From assembly GCA_026988155.1 (NCBI GenBank), contig JALSLW010000037.1:1-64000 (forward strand): DNA of 64,000 nucleotides. The letters are read 5' to 3'. Below the pieces are notes generated by a model. That model did no database searches. It had not been told where the DNA came from and saw only the letters and a list, made by a program, of their open reading frames with translations. The translations under genes and the position numbers were made by a program. This DNA comes from Methylomonas sp. GTDB taxonomy: Bacteria; Pseudomonadota; Gammaproteobacteria; Methylococcales; Methylomonadaceae. This document shows positions 1 through 9,309 of this stretch, piece by piece (position 1 is the first letter of the stretch; each line of letters starts with the position of its first letter).

Positions 1-149
1 GATACAACATCTGTTTAGGCGAGCATAGTATTTAAGCCACTCAGGGATTATAATGCAGTCTAGTCCCCGCATTATGCAGTCTGATATTTTTAATAGCAGC
101 TCTTCTTTTTGTGATATTTTTCCTGCCCAATGTAACTGCAAACAGCATA

Positions 150-728
150 TTAGTCGGACATACTGCGGCCAAATACTCTCGACTTTTGGTCTGACTGCTT
201 CACTTTACCATCAGTCACAGCATCTATTCTGGGTCTATTTACCATTTTAGATTCAATCCGTTCTAAAACATTACGCTTGTCACGCTCAATGTGATTGCGT
301 TCAATCATTGCATCTGTTCGAAATATTGCATCCCTAACTTTATACTCCTCCGCTCGAATCATTCGCTCTTCATTAATGCGCTTTTCACGTTCTATATCAT
401 TGCGTTCAATCAACGCATCAGTCTGCAATGCGGCTTCTCGCGCTTTTTCCTCTTCAGCACGGATCATGCGTTCCCTGTCATATGCCAGTTTATCCAGCCT
501 TTTTTTCTCATTTTTAGCTGCCAACTCAGCCGCTTTTTTATCCCTCGCAGCCTGTATCTGCTCTTTACTTATTTCATATTTAAGCGAAAACTCATTTTCA
601 TCTTCTTCATTTGGACACGGACTGGATTGATATGATACTTTATCCCCCGAAACACATTTATACATGCCTGCATTAACATTTGTGATGCTACACATTACAA
701 AAATTATAGTAATTTTTTTCATATTCAT
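150..728 (-). CDS. DUF4124-type secreted protein with tandem charged repeats
   Basis: A 192-residue protein with an N-terminal signal peptide (about residues 1-20, ending NVNA) followed by a short DUF4124-like module: MYKC at 22-25 and YQSSPCP at 33-39 match the usual 'YKC...G...Y...PCP' pattern of that periplasmic family. From about residue 60 the chain is highly charged and probably a long helix or coiled coil. It contains two tandem 35-residue repeats (about 86-120 and 121-155), each opening with ERMIRAEE and containing IERN-x-IER. DUF4124 has no established enzymatic role; the domain is often attached to longer envelope proteins. No co-directional neighbour is close, so it looks monocistronic. 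The start could be the first Met or the Met two codons later (MKK). Function is unknown. Confidence 0.75.
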   Translation of the reverse strand: MNMKKITIIFVMCSITNVNAGMYKCVSGDKVSYQSSPCPNEEDENEFSLKYEISKEQIQAARDKKAAELAAKNEKKRLDKLAYDRERMIRAEEEKAREAALQTDALIERNDIEREKRINEERMIRAEEYKVRDAIFRTDAMIERNHIERDKRNVLERIESKMVNRPRIDAVTDGKVKQSDQKSRVFGRSMSD

Positions 729-935
729 TACCTATTATCAAATGTTATAAAGAATAATCCTCAAGTCCTTTTAATCTTGCATGCAATATTATACTGAGAA
801 GACATTAACCTAACATTAATATTATGTGTGCCCCCCCCCCTCTTTCAAATTAAAATACAATATCTGCATTACTGCTTTCATTTAAACTTTAACCCCAGTA
901 ATAGCTCGGCAAAATATAAAAAACAATTTTAGAAT

Positions 936-1080
936 TATCCTAAAAAAATCAGTTGAGCACGCATCTTGTGGGAAATCTGGGCAAAAAAGGCAAAGAATAG
1001 CTTGAAGATAATGGCCGTAGTTCTTATCGAGAGCTATATTCTGCAGAATTTTTTGTCCAGATTTTTCACAAAACCGTGAA
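936..1080. repeat. MITE-like imperfect palindrome
   Basis: The gap between the DUF4124 gene and the tRNA cluster holds a long imperfect inverted repeat. The left arm (about 972-988, AAATCTGGGCAAAAAA) is nearly the reverse complement of the right arm (about 1048-1064, TTTTTTGTCCAGATTT), and an inner pair (AGAATAGCT / AGCTATATTCT) extends it. The outer left edge carries the motif ATCAGTTGAG, which recurs elsewhere as CTCAACTGAT. No transposase is present. The ORF that can be drawn across it (882-1091) is a by-product of the palindrome. The rest of 729-1477 shows related repeat fragments and a run of ten C at 831-840 but no gene I can support. Confidence 0.55.
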
Positions 1081-1142
1081 GCGAAATACACTCACCCATC
1101 TGGTGAATAGTGAAAAACTGGATTAAACAGTTTATTTAATAA

Positions 1143-1430
1143 GTTACAGCTAAACTAAGCGTTCAACTGATTTATTTAGGATAATAGATAGAGTGAACTG
1201 CATTGATCAAAACCGGTGGTTTTCAATCATTTAAAGTCAATTGCTCCGCAGTTGAGTCCTGGGCAATGCTGGTGCCAGATTTTGAATGAGGCGATGAAAA
1301 ATATTTGCAGGGGGCGATTTTAAGGCCGCCTGATAATTTGATTTGGGAGTAAAAATCTGGCAACAGTTACAAATCGTTTGTCAAATTTATGCTGAATTTA
1401 TTTGGCAGGGATAAACTCAACTGATTTTTT
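1143..1430. repeat. Dispersed repeat copies (CAACTGATTTATTTAGG family)
   Basis: Two copies of a short conserved end occur here: TTCAACTGATTTATTTAGGA near 1160-1185 and CTCAACTGATTTTTTAGGA near 1409-1430. Related copies occur at about 936-955 (inverted), 26903-26927 and, more diverged, 63625-63660 (inverted). The interval between the two copies has no convincing ORF. The arrangement looks like decayed transposon or MITE ends. Confidence 0.45.
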
Positions 1431-1477
1431 AGGATGATCGCAACGAATACAAGAGAATCAATTAAAAGGCACTACGC

Positions 1478-1515
1478 ATAAAAAAGGCCTGTAACGAAAA
1501 CGCTACAGGCCTTTA
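1478..1515 (-). terminator. Rho-independent terminator of the csrA-tRNA unit
   Basis: A perfect 11-bp stem, AAAGGCCTGTA (1483-1493) with TACAGGCCTTT (1504-1513). On the minus strand the stem is followed by a T run, which fits termination just downstream of the tRNA-Asn gene. Confidence 0.9.
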
Positions 1516-1521
1516 TTTATT

Positions 1522-1597
1522 TGGCTCCCCCGGACGGGCTCGAACCGCCGACCTAGTGATTAACAGTCACCCGCTCTACCAACTGAGCTACAGGGGA
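1522..1597 (-). tRNA. tRNA-Asn (GTT)
   Basis: A 76-nt cloverleaf on the minus strand with acceptor TCCCCTG pairing to CGGGGGA, D-loop AGCTCAGTTGGTAGAGC, anticodon GTT inside CTGTTAATC, T-loop GGTTCGAGCC and an encoded 3' CCA. It is the last tRNA before the terminator. Confidence 0.95.
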
Positions 1598-1615
1598 ATA
1601 ATCTTTAAGCTAACA

Positions 1616-1692
1616 TGGCGCGCCCGGAGAGATTCGAACTCCCGACCGCTCGGTTCGTAGCCGAGTACTCTATCCAGCTGAGCTACGGGCGC
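1616..1692 (-). tRNA. tRNA-Arg (ACG)
   Basis: A 77-nt cloverleaf on the minus strand. The acceptor GCGCCCG pairs perfectly with CGGGCGC, the anticodon is ACG in GGCTACGAACC, the T-loop is GAGTTCGAATC, and CCA is encoded. ACG is the usual wobble-modified Arg anticodon reading CGN codons. Confidence 0.95.
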
Positions 1693-1755
1693 CTTGTTAA
1701 GCTCTTTATTATGGTTCTTTTCTCTACTTATGTCAACTTTTTATAAAAAAATAAA

Positions 1756-1847
1756 TGGCGGAGAGTGAGGGATTCGAACCCTCGATGGGAGTTAAAGCCC
1801 ATACTCCCTTAGCAGGGGAGCGCCTTCGGCCTCTCGGCCAACTCTCC
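1756..1847 (-). tRNA. tRNA-Ser (GCT)
   Basis: A 92-nt class II tRNA with a long variable arm on the minus strand. The acceptor GGAGAGT pairs with ACTCTCC, the anticodon is GCT in CTGCTAAGG, the T-loop is GGTTCGAATCC, and CCA is encoded. Its 5' end lies only nine bases after the csrA stop codon, so it is probably cut from a csrA-tRNA transcript, as in the csrA-serV-argV arrangement of enterobacteria. Confidence 0.95.
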
Positions 1848-1856
1848 TAAAACTTT

Positions 1857-2057
1857 TTAATCTTCAGAATCGGTTAAGCCAGCTGATTCTGATTGCTCCT
1901 TCTTGATCCTTTCGTAGATCTCTTCCCTATGCACGGACGTTTCTTTAGGTGCATTAATACCAATTCGAACCTGATTGCCTTTTACCCCTAAAACAGTGAC
2001 AGTAACATCATCACCTATCATCAAGGTTTCTCCTACTCTTCGAGTTAAGATAAGCAT
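1857..2057 (-). CDS. csrA: Carbon storage regulator CsrA
   Basis: A 66-residue RNA-binding protein of normal length. It starts [10 protein letters not shown] and contains the VRIGI strand and the EIYERI helix typical of CsrA/RsmA. The protein is a dimer that binds GGA motifs in mRNA leaders and controls carbon metabolism, motility and biofilm formation. A good ribosome-binding site (AGGGAGAG) precedes the ATG. It lies between lysC upstream and tRNA-Ser downstream, the standard gammaproteobacterial position. Confidence 0.97.
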   Translation of the reverse strand: MLILTRRVGETLMIGDDVTVTVLGVKGNQVRIGINAPKETSVHREEIYERIKKEQSESAGLTDSED

Positions 2058-2152
2058 AACACTCTCCCTACATTTCCATTTTATTCAGCCGTTTTCTCAT
2101 CAGCCAACCAATCTCTCTATTATAGCTATTTTAATTAAAAAATAAAGAAAAA

Positions 2153-3376
2153 TTACTGATCTTCTTTATCTAAATCAAACGCCTTATGCAAAGCCCGTAC
2201 TGCGAGCTCCAGATATTTCTCATCAACAACCACCGAGATCTTAATTTCAGAGGTTGAAATCATTCTTATATTTATGCCTTCATCAGCCAAAACCCTAAAC
2301 ATTGTACTTGCAATACCTGCATGAGAACGCATTCCGACACCAACAATAGAAATTTTGACAATACTGTCATCCCCCGTTACCTGCTTTGCGCTCAAGTTTT
2401 TACAGATTTCCTCTAAGACGGCTTTTGTTTTTTGATAATCATTTCTATGTACCGTGAAGGTAAAGTCAGTCGTTGCATCAGCCGCTATATTTTGAATAAT
2501 CATATCAACTTCGATATTTTCATCCGCCACTGGACATAAAATCTTAGATGCCACACCAGGTACGTCAGGCACGCCCGTTATTGTCAATTTGGCTTCATCA
2601 CGGTTAAATGCAATGCCTGAAATTAAAGCTCTTTCCATTTCTGATTCCTCATAGGTAATTAAGGTCCCATTACCTTCTTTAAATGTTGACAGCACCCTAA
2701 GTGCAACGTTATATTTTCCAGCAAACTCAACTGAGCGGATCTGCAATACTTTTGAACCCAAGCTGGCCATTTCCAGCATTTCTTCAAAAGTTATCTTATC
2801 CAGTCTCCTGGCCTTTGGCTCCACTCTTGGATCTGTTGTATAGACCCCATCAACATCCGTATAAATATGACACTCTTTTGCTTTTAATGCAGTGGCTAAT
2901 GCTACAGCTGTGGTATCAGACCCACCTCTTCCCAAGGTGGTAATATTTCCATTTTCATCAACTCCCTGAAAGCCGGCAACGACGACAACCAATCCTTGCT
3001 CGAGATCTTTTTTGATATTGCTATCATCAATTTCTCTAACCCTTGCTTTGCTATGCATACTGTCAGTCAATATTTTCACCTGCCCTCCTGTATAAGAACA
3101 TGCAGGACAGTCTAAATCATGCAAAGCCATAGAGAGCAACGACATAGTGACCTGCTCTCCAGTCGAAAGCAATACATCCATTTCTCTGCTAGTAGGTTCA
3201 TCCTGCATCTGTTCAGCCAACGATGTCAGGCGATTTGTTTCACCACTCATTGCAGACACAACGGCGACAATATCGTCACCTCGCTCCTTAGCTTTTTTGA
3301 TTTTTCCTGCAACAGCTTTTATCCGCTCAACTGAGCCAACTGAAGTACCACCAAATTTATATACAAATAATGCCAT
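2153..3376 (-). CDS. lysC: Aspartate kinase
   Basis: A 407-residue aspartokinase that phosphorylates aspartate, the first step towards lysine, threonine and methionine. The N-terminal kinase domain shows VYKFGGTSV at residues 5-13 and the catalytic-loop motif LGRGGSDTTAVALA near 148-161. The C-terminal part (about 260-400) holds two ACT domains, including ITGVPDVPGVA and the VGVGMRSHAG region, which bind the feedback inhibitors. The length is normal for the monofunctional beta-type enzyme of pseudomonads and methanotrophs. It sits between alaS and csrA, all on the minus strand, a widely conserved order. Confidence 0.96.
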   Translation of the reverse strand: MALFVYKFGGTSVGSVERIKAVAGKIKKAKERGDDIVAVVSAMSGETNRLTSLAEQMQDEPTSREMDVLLSTGEQVTMSLLSMALHDLDCPACSYTGGQVKILTDSMHSKARVREIDDSNIKKDLEQGLVVVVAGFQGVDENGNITTLGRGGSDTTAVALATALKAKECHIYTDVDGVYTTDPRVEPKARRLDKITFEEMLEMASLGSKVLQIRSVEFAGKYNVALRVLSTFKEGNGTLITYEESEMERALISGIAFNRDEAKLTITGVPDVPGVASKILCPVADENIEVDMIIQNIAADATTDFTFTVHRNDYQKTKAVLEEICKNLSAKQVTGDDSIVKISIVGVGMRSHAGIASTMFRVLADEGINIRMISTSEIKISVVVDEKYLELAVRALHKAFDLDKEDQ

Positions 3377-3475
3377 TTTTTAACTTACAATATATCCAAG
3401 TGGAGAATCGCTAAACTTAACATCCCCTTACCGCTTCAAACTTATCGGATTACGCTATTGCCAACCCAACCTACT

Positions 3476-6106
3476 TTATCCCTTTAACTTTTCTTGCACC
3501 CAGGCAGGCACCTGCTTTAAAGCTTCTTCCAAGCCAGCAGGGTCATTGCCACCCGCCTGAGCCATATCTGGCCGACCACCACCTTTGCCACCCACTTTTG
3601 TTGCAACAGAATTAACTAAATCCCCTGCTTTTAAATGCCCTATCTGATCTTTTGATACGCCCGCAATAAGACTGACTTTATCGCCCTGAACCGTTGCCAA
3701 GACTATTGCAGCACTGCCTAGCTTATTTTTCAGCTGATCAACCATATCCCGCAAAGACTTTGGGTCAACATCATCTAACTTAACGGCCAGCACTTTGATG
3801 CCATTAATATCTACTGCCTGAGAACTCAATTCTCCACCTGCAGAGCTAGCCAGTTTTGACTTTAAGCGCTCCAACTCTTTTTCTAAAGATTTGTTTTTTT
3901 CTACTAACAGCTTTACTTTATCAGACGCTTTATCTGCTGAACTTTTTACTAACCCGGCAATATCAGCCAATACTTTATCCCGACCTAAAATCCAATCTAA
4001 ACAGGCCTTGCCTGTAACAGCTTCCAGTCGGCGTACTCCTGAAGCCACACCTGTTTCGCTAATAATTTTAAAACAGCCAATATCACCGGAACGTTCAACG
4101 TGGGTACCGCCACATAGCTCCGTTGAAAACCCACCCATTTTTAGCACACGAACCTCATCACCATATTTCTCACCAAATAATGCCATTGCGCCCGCTTTAA
4201 CTGCATCATCTTTAGACATGATTTCAGCAGAAACAGGGGTGTTCATCCGTATCTGCTCATTTACAATCATTTCAATGCTAGCGATTTCTTCTTCCGTCAT
4301 CGGTTCAAAATGGGAAAAATCAAAGCGCAACCTTTCAGGGTTAACCAATGACCCTTTCTGGGTTACATGTTCACCCAATATTTGACGCAATGCGGCATGC
4401 AATAAGTGTGTTGCTGAATGATTGAGCTCAGTAGCTTTTCTATCTTTACCATTAACGCTCAGCTCACAGACTTGTCCGTTTTCGATACTGCCCTGAACAA
4501 CTTTTCCTTTATGCAAAAACAATGTGCCACCCTGTTTCTGGGTATCAAGCACCTTAAAGATAGAACCTCCTACCGTTATCGTTCCGTTGTCGCCAACCTG
4601 TCCGCCCGATTCCGCATAAAAAGGGGTCTGCTCTAAAACCACAACCCCTTCTTCCCCGTTTTGAAGGGACTCAACAGCCTGACCTTTAGAAAACAGGCCA
4701 ACTATCTGTGATGAATCATTCAGACTGTAATATCCAGTAAAATCAGTTTGACTATTGTGCCTAATATCCTGATCATAATCCGCATCAAACTTACCGCCAG
4801 CTCTCGCTCTATTACGCTGAGCAGTCATTTCAAGTTCAAAACCAGCATGATCTACTGTTAAGTTCTGCTCTCTGGCAAAATCAGCCGTTAAATCGACCGG
4901 AAAACCGTAAGTATCATACAGAAGAAATACCACATCACCAGGTATGACATTACCTTCAATTTTAGCGACACTGGCCTCCAAGATTTTCATGCCCTGCTCT
5001 AAAGTTTCAGAAAATCTCTGCTCCTCTTTCTTTAAAACTCGTTCCACCTGTTCCTGTGCCTGTTTTAGTTCAGGAAAAGCCTCACCCATTTCTGAAACTA
5101 ATGGTGCAACTAACTTATAAAAGAAAATATCGTTCACACCTAATCGATAGCCATGCCGGATGGCACGACGGATAATCCGTCTTAATACATAGCCGCGCCC
5201 TTCATTAGATGGCAATACGCCATCTGTCACCATAAAGGCGCATGATCTTATATGATCAGCAATCACCCGTAATGAGCTGTTTGTCAGATCAGCAGTTCCG
5301 GCCAGTTTGGCAGCAACTTTTAACAGACTTTGAAATAGATCAATTTCGTAATTGTTATGCACACCTTGCAAAACCGCCGCTATTCGTTCTAAGCCCATCC
5401 CCGTATCAACAGAAGGCGCAGGCAAAGTATGCAATTCACCCGCCTTATCACGGTCATATTGCATGAATACCAAGTTCCATATTTCAATATAACGATCTCC
5501 GTCTTCCTCTGGTGTTCCCGGCGGCCCTCCTGCGATCTCTTCCCCATGATCATAGAATATTTCAGTGCATGGTCCGCAAGGCCCTATATCTCCCATAGAC
5601 CAAAAGTTATCTTTCGCGCCTATTCTTGATAAACGTGCAGGATCAATTTTTATCTCTTCTAGCCAGATTTCTTCAGCCTCCTGATCTTCATCAAAAACTG
5701 TTATCCATAATTTTTCAGCAGGGATTTCCAATTCTTCAGTTAAAAAATCCCAGGCAAAATGAATGGCATCTTTTTTAAAATAATCGCCAAAACTAAAATT
5801 CCCCAGCATTTCAAAAAAAGTATGGTGTCTAGCTGTATAGCCGACATTTTCCAGGTCATTATGCTTACCGCCAGCCCGCACACAGCGCTGCGATGTTGTC
5901 GCACGCGTATAATTTCGTTTTTCCCGCCCTAAAAATACGTCTTTGAACGGCACCATGCCCGCATTTGTAAACAGCAAGGTCGGATCATTTCCAGGCACAA
6001 GAGAGCTGGAAGGCTGAACCGAGTGCCCCCGCTGTTTAAAGAATTCTAGGAAGGCAGCACGCAACTCTGCACTGGTCATTTTTTTCATGTTATCTAACTT
6101 ACTCAA
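3476..6106 (-). CDS. alaS: Alanyl-tRNA synthetase
   Basis: A full-length (876-residue) alanine-tRNA ligase. The class II catalytic core is at the N-terminus ([16 protein letters not shown] near 45-60, then [16 protein letters not shown]). The editing domain is marked by [12 protein letters not shown] and by the zinc-binding CGGTHV motif near residue 662. The C-Ala domain with [15 protein letters not shown] is at the end. It charges tRNA-Ala and clears mischarged Ser and Gly. The drawn start is MSKLDNMKK; initiation at the Met seven codons in is also possible, since the family consensus begins near 'MTSAELR'. recX lies upstream, 53 bases away. Confidence 0.97.
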   Translation of the reverse strand: MSKLDNMKKMTSAELRAAFLEFFKQRGHSVQPSSSLVPGNDPTLLFTNAGMVPFKDVFLGREKRNYTRATTSQRCVRAGGKHNDLENVGYTARHHTFFEMLGNFSFGDYFKKDAIHFAWDFLTEELEIPAEKLWITVFDEDQEAEEIWLEEIKIDPARLSRIGAKDNFWSMGDIGPCGPCTEIFYDHGEEIAGGPPGTPEEDGDRYIEIWNLVFMQYDRDKAGELHTLPAPSVDTGMGLERIAAVLQGVHNNYEIDLFQSLLKVAAKLAGTADLTNSSLRVIADHIRSCAFMVTDGVLPSNEGRGYVLRRIIRRAIRHGYRLGVNDIFFYKLVAPLVSEMGEAFPELKQAQEQVERVLKKEEQRFSETLEQGMKILEASVAKIEGNVIPGDVVFLLYDTYGFPVDLTADFAREQNLTVDHAGFELEMTAQRNRARAGGKFDADYDQDIRHNSQTDFTGYYSLNDSSQIVGLFSKGQAVESLQNGEEGVVVLEQTPFYAESGGQVGDNGTITVGGSIFKVLDTQKQGGTLFLHKGKVVQGSIENGQVCELSVNGKDRKATELNHSATHLLHAALRQILGEHVTQKGSLVNPERLRFDFSHFEPMTEEEIASIEMIVNEQIRMNTPVSAEIMSKDDAVKAGAMALFGEKYGDEVRVLKMGGFSTELCGGTHVERSGDIGCFKIISETGVASGVRRLEAVTGKACLDWILGRDKVLADIAGLVKSSADKASDKVKLLVEKNKSLEKELERLKSKLASSAGGELSSQAVDINGIKVLAVKLDDVDPKSLRDMVDQLKNKLGSAAIVLATVQGDKVSLIAGVSKDQIGHLKAGDLVNSVATKVGGKGGGRPDMAQAGGNDPAGLEEALKQVPAWVQEKLKG

Positions 6107-6159
6107 CTAAAATCATCATTCCCATACCCTGCTTCAAAGGCTTGAGAATTACCCGACAC

Positions 6160-6609
6160 TCACTTTAAAAACTTATTTACCATCTCACTGCTAAAACCGC
6201 GCTGCTGTAAAAACCGCCTACGTTTTAGCCATTCTTTTTGTGGCAACCTACCTTCATCAGCATATTTTTTGCGATAAACCTGTTCCATTAAATCGGACCA
6301 GCTTTCCGCTAAATCCAATATAACAGGTTCCAAATCAAACCCTGAAACCCCTCGCAGCCCTAATTCATAAGTAATTTTTACCGGCCCAAATCCTTTTTTT
6401 ATTCGATATCTGGCATAAGACTCGGCAAAGCGATCATCACTTTGCCAGCCTTCACTTACCAGCTTATCTAAAACGGCCTGTACTGCAGCATGGTCGTATC
6501 CTTTTATTGCCAGTTTATCCAACAATTCTCGCTGACTATGTTCCCGCCTGGTTAGGAGACGTATACAAATTTCTCTAATTTCTTTCGCAAACTCAATCTC
6601 AACAGGCAC
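6160..6609 (-). CDS. recX: Regulatory protein RecX
   Basis: A 149-residue RecX with the expected repeated three-helix modules: RLLTRREHSQRELLDKLA, then DDRFAESYARYRIKKGFGP and a C-terminal RRRFLQQRGFS. RecX caps RecA filaments and limits recombinase activity. It starts five bases after the recA stop codon and is almost certainly co-transcribed with it. Confidence 0.93.
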   Translation of the reverse strand: MPVEIEFAKEIREICIRLLTRREHSQRELLDKLAIKGYDHAAVQAVLDKLVSEGWQSDDRFAESYARYRIKKGFGPVKITYELGLRGVSGFDLEPVILDLAESWSDLMEQVYRKKYADEGRLPQKEWLKRRRFLQQRGFSSEMVNKFLK

Positions 6610-6614
6610 TATAA

Positions 6615-7655
6615 CTATTTAGATTCTTTTTTCTCTTCATCACTATCGTCAGTAGCCACAATCACAACACCTAAAGCCTCTGCACGGATTTTAGTTTCTA
6701 TTTCTTTAGCTATATCCGGATTATCACTCAAGAATGCTTTAACATTCTCCTTACCCTGGCCTATCTTTTGATCGCCATAGCTATACCAGGAGCCTGCTTT
6801 ATTAATAAAGCCATACTTAACACCCAAATCGACCAGTTCACCAAGAAAAGAGACCCCTTCCCCGTAAATAATTTCAAATTCAGCCTGTTTAAAAGGCGGT
6901 GCAACTTTATTTTTAACCACTTTAACTCGAGTTTCGTTGCCGATAACTTCATCACCTTTTTTAATCGCACCAATACGGCGAATATCTAAACGCACTGAAG
7001 CATAAAACTTTAGCGCATTACCGCCCGTGGTTGTTTCAGGATTGCCAAACATTACCCCGATCTTCATCCGCAACTGATTAATAAAAATAACCAAGGTATT
7101 TGAACGCTTAATATTAGCCGTTAGCTTTCTCAATGCCTGTGACATCAGCCTTGCCTGCAATCCCATATGAGAGTCTCCCATATCGCCTTCAATTTCTGCT
7201 TTAGGCGTTAAAGCGGCAACCGAATCAATCACAATCATATCGACAGCACCGGATCGCACCAGCATATCGGTAATTTCCAATGCCTGCTCGCCAGTATCTG
7301 GCTGGGAAATTAATAAATCATCTATATTAATTCCAATTTTCTCAGCATACACAGGGTCTAAAGCATGCTCTGCATCAATAAAGGCGGCAGTACCGCCCTG
7401 TTTTTGCATTTGAGCAATAGTTTCCAGCGTCATAGTGGTTTTACCTGACGATTCCGGGCCATATATTTCTATAACACGTCCCTTTGGCAAACCGCCTGCA
7501 CCCAGTGCAATGTCAAGAGACAATGAGCCCGTCGAAACCACTTCGATTCCCTTTGCCGAAGACACATCACCCATACGCATGACAGAGCCTTTGCCAAACT
7601 GCTTTTCAATCTGCATTAGCGCAGCGCCTAGCGCTTTCTTTTTATTGTCGTCCAT
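6615..7655 (-). CDS. recA: Recombinase RecA
   Basis: A 346-residue recombinase of normal length. The Walker A motif GPESSGKTT is near residues 66-74, the Walker B region is [12 protein letters not shown], and the L2-loop region around [22 protein letters not shown] is intact. The acidic C-terminal tail (DDSDEE) is present. RecA forms filaments on single-stranded DNA for homologous recombination and induces LexA self-cleavage. I see no good LexA box upstream; the best match (AACTGCTTATTATCACATAG, 7731-7750) is poor. Confidence 0.98.
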   Translation of the reverse strand: MDDNKKKALGAALMQIEKQFGKGSVMRMGDVSSAKGIEVVSTGSLSLDIALGAGGLPKGRVIEIYGPESSGKTTMTLETIAQMQKQGGTAAFIDAEHALDPVYAEKIGINIDDLLISQPDTGEQALEITDMLVRSGAVDMIVIDSVAALTPKAEIEGDMGDSHMGLQARLMSQALRKLTANIKRSNTLVIFINQLRMKIGVMFGNPETTTGGNALKFYASVRLDIRRIGAIKKGDEVIGNETRVKVVKNKVAPPFKQAEFEIIYGEGVSFLGELVDLGVKYGFINKAGSWYSYGDQKIGQGKENVKAFLSDNPDIAKEIETKIRAEALGVVIVATDDSDEEKKESK

Positions 7656-7861
7656 TTTATGCCCGTGGTTTCATTTAAATTTGTTTATCAGCCCTGCCAG
7701 CCCGCATTGCTTAACAAGGTCTAAAAATAACTGCTTATTATCACATAGAGAGGCGCCATGAAACAGCTTTTGATAAATAAAACTTAACCAGTAAACAAAA
7801 GGCAGCCCCTGCATTCAATAGCCGGAAAACAAAATCCAAAATAATTCACACAATATTTTCA

Positions 7862-7895
7862 TTGTCACACTTTTGTAACATTCCTTTTGTATTAT
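7862..7895 (+). promoter_or_regulatory. Possible Pho box and -10 of the porin promoter
   Basis: Two direct repeats, TTGTCAC (7862-7868) and TTGTAAC (7873-7879), are spaced exactly 11 bases, the geometry of a PhoB box, in which repeats replace the -35. A -10-like TATTAT follows at 7890-7895. The rest of the 353-base gap between recA and the porin shows nothing else I can support. Phosphate control is inference from the spacing alone. Confidence 0.4.
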
Positions 7896-8008
7896 CTGTC
7901 TGACTTTTGCGACAGGTTGTAAAAAAACAACAGCTGTCTAATTATTAGTTTTGTAGTGCCGGACAACTGGTTGCAAAAACACAACACAATAACTTTAGGA
8001 AACTAAAA

Positions 8009-9235
8009 ATGACAAAACTTAGCGTAGCCATTAAATCTGCCATATTGGCAGGTGTCGCTTTAACAGCAACTACTGTTTCAGCTTCCGATAAAGAATTATT
8101 AGAAACCCTGTATCAAAACGGCGTTTTAAATAAAGCGCAATATGAGAACCTATCTAAAAAAGCTGATGAAAAACAAGCAACGGCTAGCTTAAGTCCAGAA
8201 ATGGCAAAATCTTTAGATTGGGCTTCCCGCATTAAAATTTCTGGCGACATGCGTGCCAGATTTGAAAGCGTTGATAATGAAGCAAAAATCAAAAAAAATC
8301 GTCAACGTATTCGTGCGCGCCTTGGGATAGAGGCAAAGGTTAACGATGAAGTAAAGGCTGGTTTTCGCATAGTTACTTCAGGTGGCAGAACCTCAACTAA
8401 CTCCTCTCTTGGTAAAAACGACGACGGGTTCCACGGCGATGGCATTTATTTTGACCGTGCCTATATCAACTGGACACCTGAGTTTGCAAATGGTGCAAGT
8501 TTGACTGTCGGTAAATTCAAAATGCCTTGGTTCAGAGTCACAGATAATATTTGGGATAGTGACGTCAACCCTGAAGGTTTAGCTCTTGGCTATACTAGCA
8601 AGGTCGGCCCTGTAAAATTGACTGCCGTTGGCGGTTACTACATTTTAAGTGATAATGGCGACGAAGGACACACTTTCAGTGAAGACCTTAATATGTATCA
8701 TGCCGGATTAAGCGGTGCAATGAAATTTAATAATGCAGTTAAAGCTTCACTTGGCTTTAATGCATTTATTTTTAATGCTAATAATCCGGTTGGTGTTAAT
8801 AGAATGGCGGGCGACCATACTAATGGCGACCTTGATGCGGATTTTAAAATATACGAAGGCGCTGCTAAAGTCGATATCAAAACGGGTATTGTACCAATTA
8901 AAATTTATGGCAACTATGCAGTTAATGCAGCCAGTGATATTAAAGATCACGAAGATACAGCATGGCTAGTCGGTGTTGGCACAAAATGGAATCACTTTAA
9001 ACTGGACTATAACTACCGCGACACCCAAAAGAATGCTGTAACAGATACATTTAATGACTCTGACTTCAATCGTGGCGGTACCGGTGCCAGAGGCCATAAA
9101 GTTAAACTTTCTTATGGCATCAGCAAGAACTTCTCTATTGGGGGGGCATATTTAGCTGCTCAAGACTACACTCAGTCTGGTGGTCAGCATATAGATAGAG
9201 ACACATTTCAACTTGACCTGAAAGCTAAATTCTAA
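8009..9235 (+). CDS. Outer-membrane porin (Porin_5-like)
   Basis: A 408-residue secreted protein with a clear signal peptide ending TVSA (about residue 25). A short helical segment follows (ELLETLYQNGVLNKAQYENL), then from about residue 70 alternating beta strands rich in aromatic and acidic residues, closing with a terminal strand ending in Phe (FQLDLKAKF), as expected for a 16- or 18-strand barrel. The strand IKISGDMRARFE is typical of the 'putative porin' (Porin_5) family of methanotrophs and pseudomonads. It should let small, possibly anionic, solutes through the outer membrane. It stands alone, with a hairpin terminator downstream and a Pho-box-like element upstream. Confidence 0.85.
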   Translation: MTKLSVAIKSAILAGVALTATTVSASDKELLETLYQNGVLNKAQYENLSKKADEKQATASLSPEMAKSLDWASRIKISGDMRARFESVDNEAKIKKNRQRIRARLGIEAKVNDEVKAGFRIVTSGGRTSTNSSLGKNDDGFHGDGIYFDRAYINWTPEFANGASLTVGKFKMPWFRVTDNIWDSDVNPEGLALGYTSKVGPVKLTAVGGYYILSDNGDEGHTFSEDLNMYHAGLSGAMKFNNAVKASLGFNAFIFNANNPVGVNRMAGDHTNGDLDADFKIYEGAAKVDIKTGIVPIKIYGNYAVNAASDIKDHEDTAWLVGVGTKWNHFKLDYNYRDTQKNAVTDTFNDSDFNRGGTGARGHKVKLSYGISKNFSIGGAYLAAQDYTQSGGQHIDRDTFQLDLKAKF

Positions 9236-9263
9236 TCACCCCTGCTTAGAACCATGGCTATAC

Positions 9264-9297
9264 AAAAAAGTCCGGTAGAAAACTATCGGACTTTTTT
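9264..9297. terminator. Bidirectional hairpin terminator
   Basis: AAAAAAGTCCG-GTAG-AAAA-CTAT-CGGACTTTTTT forms a strong stem with A and T tracts on its two sides. It serves the porin (plus) and probably the convergent phosphoesterase (minus). Confidence 0.9.
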
Positions 9298-9309
9298 ATG
9301 CTTCCTGAA

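Noticed and set aside
831-840. Run of ten C as a phase-variation tract
   Set aside because: It is about 100 bases upstream of the DUF4124 start on the opposite sense and not placed inside a reading frame or between obvious promoter elements.
882-1091. A 69-codon frame on the minus strand
   Set aside because: It runs across the palindromic repeat at 936-1080; its composition follows the repeat and it has no family features.
7731-7750. A possible LexA box upstream of recA
   Set aside because: The match keeps CTG but not the closing CAG and only about half of the 20 consensus positions, too weak to report as an SOS site.
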